From Gnetum montanum (Eukaryota > Streptophyta > Gnetopsida > Gnetales > Gnetaceae): DNA of 59,146 bases. The notes beneath the pieces were generated by a model that searched no databases, was not told the DNA's origin, and saw only the letters and a list, made by a program, of their open reading frames with translations. This document shows positions 36,597 to 45,436 of this stretch, one piece after another. How positions within the stretch are numbered: the first letter of the stretch is position 1; each line of letters starts with the position of its first letter. The position numbers and the translations under genes are program-made. Location: the NCBI GenBank assembly GCA_015680685.1, contig MNCI01004685.1, positions 3,020 through 62,165 of the forward strand. Direction: 5' to 3'.

Positions 36597-36951
36597 TGAT
36601 GAGTGGTGAGGTCCCATACACTCAACCATACGAATACGAGCGTTTCATGCATGATCCGATTGAACTCCGCAAATGGACTAGTTGTGGTATCCAGACAGTT
36701 ACTTGTGGATCACAGTTCGCTATCTTCCCACCTAGACTAGTATTAGCTTTGTCATGTATGGTTTAGTCCAGAGAGAGGTGTATGATGTGTTCCTACACTA
36801 ATGCTACTCCTGAGGATGATGGGAAATAATATCAACTAAGCTAGGAGAGAGAGAGAGTGAGAGAGAATCTAAACTAGCCTAAGTGTGATGAGCATCTATT
36901 CCTCAAGCGTCCCTATACATCTTGGACCTTGTGCACCACTACCACTAGGAT
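36597..36951 (-). repeat. Solo LTR, right-hand part in element sense (first piece of a split LTR)
   Basis: Read on the minus strand this is the 3' part of a TGATGAG-type LTR. The plus strand begins TGATGAGTGGTGAGG and follows the LTR at 44379 for about 355 bases, up to CCACTAGGAT. It stops where the viral copy starts at 36952, and the remainder of the same LTR resumes at 43651. ACAAG at 36592-36596 recurs at 44152-44156, a 5-bp target duplication. An AG microsatellite lies at 36845-36867. Confidence 0.8.
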
Positions 36952-36956
36952 AGGTT

Positions 36957-37505
36957 GATAAATGGAAAAAAGAAGGTTATCAATATATCCATCTTGCTGA
37001 AATCGCTATTCACCTTCATCCACACTTTAACTATAGACTAAAAAAACCCTACTGGATTGCGTTAATAGATAGAAGATTTAAGTCGTTTCAGGAAGCCATT
37101 ATTACACAAGCAAAAGGACGGTTAGTTTCAGACGCTTTGATTATAACCATTCTCAACTTTACACTTTCTCTTTCTAATCCACATTTATTTAACAGTTTAA
37201 TGCTTATTACATATATTCTTGTTAATATTATAGATCGTAGTGTATATTGCACGATAGGAACTAGATTAAGTTTTAAATTATTTAGTTCAGTTAGTATCCA
37301 AACTCTCTTACCTTTTGGCCAACAAGCTCTCTCTGTTGGTTCAACAAACTTAGAATACGGGACAAAAATTAATACAGAGGATCTCCCAATCCATAGGCTT
37401 TTCCCATATTTAGAAGATCCATTAGAAGAATACTATGAGCAGAAAAAAGCTAAAAAGTTTTTATTCAGATCATCATCCAAATCTCGGAGATATTATGTAG
37501 AGTTA
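36957..37505 (+). pseudogene. Movement protein (30K superfamily), C-terminal part
   Basis: The frame is open from the left edge of the viral copy to the N at 37506, about 183 codons. It contains the conserved aspartate region of caulimovirid movement proteins (LIDRRF) and a hydrophobic beta-rich middle. It has no start here because the genome was opened within this gene. The N-terminal part lies at 43385-43650, and both pieces are in a consistent reading frame with respect to the shared 16-base overlap. In infection the protein would serve cell-to-cell transport. The copy is broken by the permutation and the N join. Confidence 0.7.
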
Positions 37506-37506
37506 N

Positions 37507-37778
37507 TCTTTCTTTAGGAGGAGTGATTGGTGGTGAATCTATATAGAGACCTTCTAGATCTGTGGGATCCTTTTTCTTTTCTTTTCCCTTGGTCTTAGAT
37601 TTTTGTAACTTTTGTTTGGGAACCCATATTTTATGTAAATCTTTTACATCCTTCTATACTTCTCTAACCTCTGCATATGTCATCAAATTCTGATCACTAA
37701 CATTAGATAACTTATGATTTGTCTAATTGTGAAGTTTGATGATATCAAAAGGTTATTCTTCGGATGTTTTATATTGCA
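37507..37778 (-). repeat. Inverted copy of viral sequence between two N bases (likely assembly artefact)
   Basis: These 272 bases are the reverse complement of about 37891-38156, nearly exactly, and are bounded by N at 37506 and 37779. The arrangement repeats the pattern at 2436/2480. The viral genome size and the apparent break between movement and coat protein genes should not be taken from this assembly. Confidence 0.8.
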
Positions 37779-37779
37779 N

Positions 37780-39158
37780 ACACAAAAATCTACATAAAGT
37801 AGATCATGACATCAGGTGTGTTGAATGTGATGAATTATTAAGGATCAACATGAATACGGAAGAACCAAAAGAAGTAGCTCACATGATGCAATATAAAACA
37901 TCCGAAGAACAACCTTTTTATACCATCAAACTTCACAATTAGACAAATCATAACTTATCTAATGTTAGTGATCAGAATTTGATGACATATGCAGAGGTTA
38001 GAGAAGTATAGAAGGATGTAAAAGATTTACATAAAATATGGGTTCCCAAACAAAAGTTACAAAAATCTAAGACCAAGGGAAAAGAAAAGAAAAAGGATCC
38101 CACAGATCTAGAAGGTCTCTATATAGATTCACCACCAATCACTCCTCCTAAAGAAAGGAAAAAGAAACCAACAACAGGGGTACAAAAAAGACGACATGTT
38201 CATACAATTCCAAAATCTGAAAAGGGAAAGAAAGAGGAGGAAGAAATCAATGTGAACGAAGAAGATAACGAAATGCTTTACATCGGTAGTGAAGGATCTT
38301 TGGATGAAGAAGAGAAAAAATTATTGACAAAACAAGGTATGATCTTCCAAGATCCTAAAGACTTAACAACTATGCAAATCCGAAAGACATTGGAGAAACC
38401 ACCACCATATTTCAGTATGGACAACAAGTTGATTAGAGAAAGACAAAAAGAGATTGATAAAATTAGTGGTTTTATCGCTAGGCAAATTGTCCTTGAAAAG
38501 AAATCATATGAACATGCCATACTCAATGCGACGCTAAATTTTGAAGGTATGTTAAAACGTTGGTGGAATTTCATAGAAGCTCCCGTGCGTAAAAAGTTAT
38601 TAAATAATCTGCATGTTATTTTCCTAAATGCTATAACAAAAGAATTCTTAGGAAATAAAGCTGATAGAGATAGTGCGTATAGAACTTTATTTTACAGTTC
38701 AAGACTACATAAAATCCAGGACATGTCTCCATTCCTTGACATCATAGAAGAATGGTATTACTATGGAAAACTCATTCATGACGTAGGTGCAAAAGAACAT
38801 CTTTTGCTAGTTACTATCGAGCTCAACTTCAACATGAAGAAAAGGATCTCAAGGAAATGAGTTTCAGTGTCATCCGCCAATTCCTTGAAAAAGTCACAAG
38901 GGATCTGTGTGTCCAACAAAAAACACAGAAGTTAGTAGGTTCTCTTACTAAACAAATAGGGAAAGACTTATGTTACAAATGTGTCCTGAGGATAACTTCA
39001 GACAACTAATTAGGAATAGGAAATAGCAGTCTGAACCATGTGTATGTAAACTAGTACAACGCACATCACAAAAATATTCCAAACCAAAGAAAGTCTAGAA
39101 GCGGAAATATTAGCCTAAAATAAAATGAAAGAATTGGCCACAAAAACCTTTCAAAGGA
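37780..39158 (+). pseudogene. Coat-protein region, broken
   Basis: A CVEC cysteine pair near 37830 comes first, then a lysine/glutamate-rich linker with stops near 37940 and 38010. The 38252-38860 frame (202 codons) contains the coat-like core with a tryptophan pair (MLKRWWNFIEAPVRKKL) and helices typical of caulimovirid capsids (FLNAITKEFLG). A frameshift near 38805 moves the reading to another frame, and further shifts occur before the basic region at 39100-39158. Functionally dead as read. Confidence 0.65.
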
Positions 39159-41807
39159 ATGTTTAAACGTAAACAAGGGTCATACAAAAACAAAGAAGTC
39201 AGATGTTTCATTTTTTTAGGGAAACATTATTCTAGTCAATGTCCAAAGAAAGAAAATCATCCTCAACGCATCAATTTCATTGAAACAATGAAAATTACTG
39301 AAGATGATTTCTTTCTAACATATGACTCTGACTTATCTTTTTCAAATGGGGATATTTACTTAGAATCATCAGATCAATATTCCAGTGAAATGGAATTTGA
39401 AGATATTCCTGATTACCCCAATGAACCAGGCAATGTAGATTATGATACAGATTCTTCTGGATATATGTACCATGTTTACATGAATGAAGAATTAGATAGT
39501 GATGATCTCTATGAAAGAGATCCAACGTACTCTCTATTAAAAAGCCAACTAAGACAATTGGAAAAGAAATGGCAGAAAGTTCCTATAGAAGATTTACACA
39601 AATTTAGGGCCTACAAACAGAAAGTCAAATCTAAGAGAAACGAGATAGAAACGCATAAACAAATGCTTGAGGAATCATTTGGCATATATCAAGATTCCTA
39701 GAATCCAAATGTTGTAGAATTTGAAGATGAAACACAGAAACCACATAATGAAGAAAGAGAAGTCACACTAGACGTACAGACTTCTATGTGGTGACAGTTT
39801 CGTATCAAACAACTCAAGAAATATCTCCAACAGGCCTCAGAGGAACTTGAATGCTTAGAACAACAAGAAGAGAGTTGGCAACAATCAGAGTATAAGAAAG
39901 AGACAAAACAGGTAAGCGTAATTTTAGAAGTTAATTGTAATAATTCTCGACCAATCTTACCTGCTTGCTCATTTACTATATCATGGCCTAGGTATCATAG
40001 GTATCAAATAGATTGTTTATTTGACACAGGCACTGAGGTATCTCTTGCTAGGGAAGAAACAATCCCACTTTGTTTTTGGGAGGAAAAGGAACCATCTCAC
40101 ATTTCCTTCAACACTCAAAAAAGATTATTAACAAAGCAAGCCAAGTTACATGTGCTAATGCCTGATAAAAAGATAGTGTATTTTGTTGTTTTTCAATTTC
40201 CTTTACCATCATATGATTGTTTAATAGGATAAGATAATTTACAAAATTTTGATATTACTATTACCAAACAATCTATCCAATTAGATCATTATAAGTTTAC
40301 TAGGATAAATGCTAGGCAGTAGTTTAAAAATCAAAAAACCCAAAAACATAACCAAAAAAGAGAAACTTGGATTGTTAACCAAATAGAAAAACATCAACCA
40401 AGTTTTATAGACATGAAAACACGATTACTTCAGTTTGCAAATGATGACCCCACTATCTTTCGACACAAGAAAGAACATTGGTGTCAGATTGAGTTACAGG
40501 ATGGAGTAAAGATAAAGGCTACCGCACAACATATAGGTATGTCACCTAGCCTTCGCAAAGAATGTGAAACAGAAATCCAAAAATATTTACAAAGAGGTTT
40601 AATCCGACCAAGCACTAGTATGTTTGCTTGTGCCATTTTCTTTGTAAATAAAAGGGCTGAATTAGTCAAAGGTAAAAAAAGGTTAGTCGTTAATTACAAA
40701 TCTCTGAATGACATAATAAAATCAGTCCAACATCCTATTCCCAACAAAGATGATTTGTTTCAAAGACTGCCACACACTAATATCTACTCTAAGTTTGATT
40801 TAAAATCAGGGTTTTGGCAGATCCAAGTCGAGGAATCAGATCGTTGGAAAACGGCATTTACTGTACCCAGCGGGTTATATGAATGGAATGTTTTACCATT
40901 CAGTATAAAAACCGCACCTTCCATCTTCCAAAAAATGATGGATTCTATTTTACATTCTTATCCATTTATATTAGCTTATATAGATGATATTTTAGTTCTT
41001 AGCAAATCTGTACAGGAACATATAGAACATTTAAGTATTTTTTCTGACCTTGTAGACAAAAATGGCCTTGTCCTTTCACCAACAAAAATGAAGATCGGAC
41101 AATCCAACATAGAGTTTTTAGGTTTAGAAATCTCTGCTGGTATTATAAAATTACAACCTCATATAATTCAAAGTATTATTAAATTTCCTGATATCTTAAA
41201 GAATAAAGTCGAGATACAACGGTTTTTAGGATGCATTAATTACGTTTCTGGTTTCTTTAAGGATATAGCTAAGGAACGTGATGTACTAAATAAATTATTA
41301 CAAAAACATTCTCCTCCATGGACCAATGCATGCACTGAGGCTGTCAAGAAGATCAAACAAGCTTGCCAAGATTTACCTCCATTATTTCTCCCAGGAGAAG
41401 GTAAGTTTATCCTTGAAACCAATGCCTCTGAATGTTTTTGGGGAGCTACCATAAAACAAGAGCAAAACCGTACAATCAGGATCTGTAGATATGCTTTTGG
41501 TAAGTTCAATGAAGCACAGCAGAAATATCATAGTTCTCATAAAGAACTCCTAGCTATTGTTAAAGGCATTGAAAAATTTCGATTATTCCTCCAACCACAA
41601 CGTTTCATCGTCAGGAGTGATTTAAAACATTTTGATAAATATCTACAATCTAAAAACCTTTCGAAAGTGGCTCATACATAGCTGATCCGATGGAGTTTAT
41701 TTTTAGCAAATTTTGAATTTGATAGTGAGTATTTAGAAGGACATAAAAATTGTTTAGGAGATTTTTTAACTAGAGAATTCCAATTCTCTGGTTCTACTAA
41801 TGTTTGA
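39159..41807 (+). pseudogene. Coat zinc knuckle, protease, reverse transcriptase and RNase H, broken
   Basis: This is one reading frame with stops near 39701, 39794, 40230, 40321 and 41679. At the start is a degenerate CCHC knuckle (C...H...C with the second cysteine replaced by F). An acidic and coiled-coil stretch follows (to about 39700), then an aspartic protease active site (DTGTEVSLA, near 40025). Reverse transcriptase runs in an intact 422-codon stretch (40413-41681) with motifs such as FDLKSGFWQI and YIDDILVLS. RNase H follows: the first catalytic position reads ETNAS rather than the usual T-D-A-S, while the later E (HKELLAI) and D (VRSDLKHF) are present. The final stop (41805-41807) overlaps the next start. 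Confidence 0.9.
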
Positions 41808-42756
41808 ATATTGTGCAGAATTATTAAGAGGCGAAGGATGGACTCTTCGTTCTTCTAGGCGTTTATGTCCATGTTTACCTAATGAACGTTTTCTTAGTTT
41901 TTCTCAGTATTTTGCTGAAACTAGCCGGTATCAAGCAAGTTGGGATGAATTTTGTATCCGAACAAATGCACACCCTTCTGAGTCATCCATAACGCAAAGG
42001 ATTTTGTTAGCCTATACCCCCCCTGCTCTCTGCAATCCTAGAACCACTATTCCTGCTCCTTACATTCATCTAGCCACTGATGTAAAAATCAATAGTCTGG
42101 ATTTTGAAAATTGGTACACAACTGACTGTCTTAGCTGGCCCTATTATCAGCCTAGTGATTTCCATATGTACCGCATTGAATTTAATCCTCAGACAATGCC
42201 ATCCTCTGATTCCGAAATGTTTTGGTCTTGGTGGGCAAAATTCGGTCATGCCCCTGTTCATCTTCCTCCCAATTATCCAGAATATCTCAGAGCCAATTTG
42301 GCTGATCATCATGGTGATTTCGCATTCTATGGAAGTGCAACCACCATGGCATGGCATTTTCTTCATATGGCTTCCAGTCTTGTTTATTTTCTCGTCACAT
42401 GCATCGCCAAAAGGATAGACTGGAAAAACACATGGGGACAGGCTTTTTACCAAGATGTGTACATGGCAAACACTTATGATATCCAGCACCACTGTCACAT
42501 CCATCTTAAAGTGCCGTATACATTAGAATTATACTATCAAGACCATTGCATTGATGAGTACCGAGCTGCAGGAGGAAGTGAGTCCAAAATTTACCTAGCT
42601 GGACCCCACTTAGTAGAATCCAATGCTAGTACAGATAGCATGCCTTCAGATTCTCCCGGACGATATGATTATTGTTCTAATGAGTTCCACAATCAAGCAG
42701 TCAATTCTGATGGAGAAGATGTCGACTTCGGCCCAAATAGTCCTCCGTCACGCTGA
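41800..42756 (+). CDS. Intact 318-aa frame downstream of viral RNase H, function unknown
   Basis: The ATG at 41800 overlaps the end of the polymerase frame (stop 41805-41807), the tight spacing usual in caulimovirid genomes. The 318 codons are open to TGA, while every upstream viral gene is broken. The protein is rich in aromatic residues and has no zinc, protease or coiled-coil motif I can name; the C-terminus is acidic and serine-rich. By position it would correspond to the last gene, which encodes the translational transactivator/inclusion-body protein in caulimoviruses and has unknown function in several endogenous genera. I cannot see the transactivator motif, so I leave it unassigned. 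Confidence 0.6.
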   Translation: MFEYCAELLRGEGWTLRSSRRLCPCLPNERFLSFSQYFAETSRYQASWDEFCIRTNAHPSESSITQRILLAYTPPALCNPRTTIPAPYIHLATDVKINSLDFENWYTTDCLSWPYYQPSDFHMYRIEFNPQTMPSSDSEMFWSWWAKFGHAPVHLPPNYPEYLRANLADHHGDFAFYGSATTMAWHFLHMASSLVYFLVTCIAKRIDWKNTWGQAFYQDVYMANTYDIQHHCHIHLKVPYTLELYYQDHCIDEYRAAGGSESKIYLAGPHLVESNASTDSMPSDSPGRYDYCSNEFHNQAVNSDGEDVDFGPNSPPSR

Positions 42757-42851
42757 AAAAGTTGTCTGCCACAATCTTCTTAAAGTGGATCCGAATCTTT
42801 AAAAGTAGATATTCCCAGTTGGCATCCATTATTGTAAGGCAGTTTGTAAGC

Positions 42852-42860
42852 TATAAATAG
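42852..42860 (+). promoter_or_regulatory. TATA box of the viral pregenomic promoter
   Basis: TATAAATAG lies about 95 bases after the last viral stop and is followed by a GT run at 42864-42875. Position and order (TATA, then AATAAA about 270 bases on, then primer site) match the pregenomic RNA promoter of caulimovirids. Confidence 0.7.
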
Positions 42861-43122
42861 CAGTGTGTGTGTGTGTTGCAAGGATATACAAGCAACAAGT
42901 AGCATAAGCATAGAAGTGAGTCTAGGAGTTTGCAAGTGTGAGTTTGTTTTCCTGCAAGTGTGAGTTTTTCTGCAAGTAGTTGTAAGGAGAAGATACCAGT
43001 TTCTTGATGCTCATTACTCAGAAACTAAGCATTCTCTCCGTCACTAAAAGAGAGATCGTTCTTTGATGCGCTGTGCTCAAGAACAAGCATTCCTTTCAAT
43101 TCTGTAATGTTGTTGTGTGTGC

Positions 43123-43128
43123 AATAAA
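43123..43128 (+). terminator. Viral poly(A) signal
   Basis: AATAAA lies about 265 bases after the TATA box and before the primer site, as in caulimovirids, where the signal is passed once and used on the second transit. Confidence 0.6.
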
Positions 43129-43219
43129 ATGGTTTGTATTGGCATATCTGTGTGTTACTTCATCTGCATTCAAATGAGCGTTTGTATTAGTTCTGTTTGA
43201 GCGCTGCGTACTTTGAGGG

Positions 43220-43232
43220 TGGTATCAAAGCC
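43220..43232 (+). other. tRNA-Met primer binding site of the pararetrovirus
   Basis: TGGTATCAAAGCC differs at one base from the canonical TGGTATCAGAGCC, complementary to plant initiator tRNA-Met, which primes minus-strand synthesis in all caulimovirids. It lies in the leader, 153 bases before the movement-protein start. Confidence 0.85.
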
Positions 43233-43384
43233 TTGTTGCAGTTCTTCGTCATTCACAGCCAGGGGTGGACGTGAGGGTTGCTCGTAAGATTGTTCTTGTA
43301 GTGCTGTAAGACACGCAGTAACGGCCGACGGACAGGCGAGTAAGTTGTGCAAGCCAGAAGCTGAACGCAGAGTAGGCACATCTA

Positions 43385-43650
43385 ATGGCAAGTTCTTCCA
43401 GAAGACCAACTCTAGGTTCCAATTATACTTTCTCTTATATTCAACATTTATCGAACTATTGCTCCTCATTGAATGCTAGTATGTTGCCACCACCGCCTTG
43501 CCAAAAAGATTTCTATCCTAAATCTTCCTTGCACACTTTTGAATCTTTCCAATCTATGCATTTTAGTGAGTGTGATCTAGGTATCGCTGGTTCTGGCCTT
43601 CGCCCAGTCGCTCTTTCTTTTTTTGACCCGGGGGAGGTTGATAAATGGAA
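43385..43650 (+). pseudogene. Movement protein, N-terminal part
   Basis: The ATG at 43385 opens about 88 codons to the right edge of the viral copy, in a frame that agrees with the left piece (36957) across the shared 16-base overlap. The start follows the leader and primer site, so this is the first gene of the genome. Beyond 43650 the frame continues by chance through LTR sequence to 43714. It ends at the tract CCCGGGGGAGG just before the overlap. Confidence 0.75.
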
Positions 43651-44151
43651 ACCAAACGCATGCCCTAGGTATGCTACTGGGTTATCAAGTAGTCACACTT
43701 ATGCTCGTGATTAACTCGTACTCATTCCACATTACTAGGAGATAAGGGTAGAGGGATATTAACTAAGGAAGCAGTAAATAAGAATAAAAATTAAATAAAT
43801 AATTAAGCTAAGTGGATGCTGCAATGATGAAGTAATCTCGATCTTTATTGCTGGTCATGTGCGTGTCCAAGTACGTCACACTTGAATAAGGATAACGTAC
43901 AATTACAATCACCACACTGCGGGCATGCACTGGGAGAAAAGGGTTGAGAGAAAAACTAACAAAGAGTCTCTACAAAACTACTGAACTTAAACTTAAACAC
44001 TTCAAAAACTTCCTACCAGAACTACCTACCTCTTATTTATAGATGAGGAGATAGGCTACGATATCGCGTATGTGATATCGCGTCTAGGCTATGATATCGC
44101 GTATGCGATATCATTGGTGCGATATCGTAGCCAACAATTCATGACTCATCA
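43651..44151 (-). repeat. Solo LTR, remaining part (U3 end) of the split LTR
   Basis: Sequence resumes ACCAAACGCATGCC, matching ACCAAGCGCATGGC of the LTR at 44762, and ends ATGACTCATCA. On the minus strand it carries the GATATC array (44058-44132) and a TATA box (about 44033-44041). With 36597-36951 it makes one LTR of about 856 bases flanked by ACAAG duplications. No internal element remains, so it is a solo LTR. Confidence 0.8.
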
Positions 44152-44156
44152 ACAAG

Positions 44157-44373
44157 CTACTCCATTACTACTACATCCAAAAACAGTGCATAAATTAAAC
44201 CCACAACTTTTCCATCGAAAGGTGAGTTTTGTGATTATTGTAGTACATTCTTGGATGCAAAATATTTAGATTTACAAATAGATTAAAGGACTTCATTAAG
44301 AATAAAATATCTAGAGTAATACCTCTTATTAACATAGTGTATTAGATAGAGGAGGATATGAAGCTCATGGTTA
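44157..44373. other. Host DNA between the solo LTR and element B
   Basis: This short AT-rich stretch has no gene. It ends in the 5-bp target ACTTC (44374-44378) of element B. Confidence 0.5.
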
Positions 44374-44378
44374 ACTTC

Positions 44379-45244
44379 TGATGAGTGACGAGGTACCCCT
44401 ACACTCAACCATGCGAATATGAGCATTTCACGCATGATTCCGTCAAATTTTGTAGACGGGCTAGTTGTGGTATCTAGATAGTTACTTGTTAATCACAGTT
44501 TGCTATCTTCCCACCTAGACTAGTATATGCTTTGTCACATATGGGTTAGTCTAGAGTGAGGTGTATGATATGTTTCTAAACTAATGCTACTCCTAGAGGC
44601 AATGCAAAAGAACTGTAATTAGGCTAAGAGGAAAGGGAGAGAGGGTCTAAGCTAATAGAAGATAGGGAGAGAGAATCTAAGCTAGCCTAAGTGTGATGAG
44701 CATCTGTTCCTTAATCATTCATACACATCTTAGGCCTCGTGCATGACTACCACTGGGATTACCAAGCGCATGGCCTAAGTACACTATTGGGATATCAAGT
44801 AGTCACACATAGATGCTCGTGATTAATTTGTACTCATTTCACGTTTAATAACAATAATAATTAAGTGGTTAAATGAAGTGAATGTTAGAATGATGAAGTA
44901 ATCTCGATCTTTATTTTTGGTCATGTGTGTGTCCAAGTATGTCACACTTGAATAAAGGATGCCATACAATTACAATCATCACATTGTGGGCATGCACTAG
45001 GGGAAAGGGTTGAGAAGAATTAGAAATAAAACTTAAGAACTAACTAAGACTGACTAACTTCTATCTAAAAACTTATTTTAAAACTGAATCCTCTCGTGCA
45101 CCTACATGTGTATTTATAGCCTCACACAGGAGTCATGATATTGTGTATCCAATATCGTTATTTGGGCTATGATATCACGTACTCAATATCCTGGATTCGA
45201 TATCGGGGGTCCAATATCACAGCTTGGTGAATCACGATTCATCA
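44379..45244 (-). repeat. 3' LTR of element B (866 bp)
   Basis: On the plus strand it starts TGATGAGTGACGAGG and ends GATTCATCA. TATA is on the minus strand at 45111-45119. GATATC/AATATC motifs lie at about 45137-45225. A polypurine tract (reverse complement of TACCCCCACGACTAAA) abuts it at 45245. Confidence 0.9.
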
Positions 45245-45436
45245 TACCCCCACGACTAAATGAAAACTCATCCTCGAGTCAAAATGAGAACAAGCCCCAT
45301 TGATTACATAGTGGATAGGTATGGGATTATTGACTGATGGGGAATTTATTCATGTCATAGTGGAGAACTTAATAGAACAAAATTGGGACATAACACAAAA
45401 AATGCAAAATCACAAAAATACAAAATTTTGTGAAAC

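Larger units (their letters stand above)
36952..43650 (+). mobile_element. Endogenous pararetrovirus (Caulimoviridae), near-complete genome unit
   Basis: Order: movement-protein 3' part, coat protein with zinc knuckle, protease, reverse transcriptase, RNase H, an extra intact frame, TATA box, poly(A) signal, tRNA-Met primer site, then the movement-protein 5' part. This is a circularly permuted copy opened inside the movement-protein gene. The 16 bases at 36952-36967 and 43635-43650 are identical, and the right copy is preceded by the G-rich tract CCCGGGGG. No LTRs or integrase are present. Genes are interrupted by stops, frameshifts and an assembly inversion (37506-37779), so it is an inactive old copy. 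Its genus cannot be fixed by eye. Confidence 0.9.

Noticed and set aside
37507-37778. Large perfect hairpin within the viral copy
   Set aside because: It is bounded by N bases on both sides, the same pattern as other joins in this window, so an assembly artefact is more likely than a biological palindrome.
43651-43714. Extension of the movement-protein frame beyond the viral edge
   Set aside because: These codons lie in LTR sequence that matches other LTRs base for base; the frame stays open by chance.
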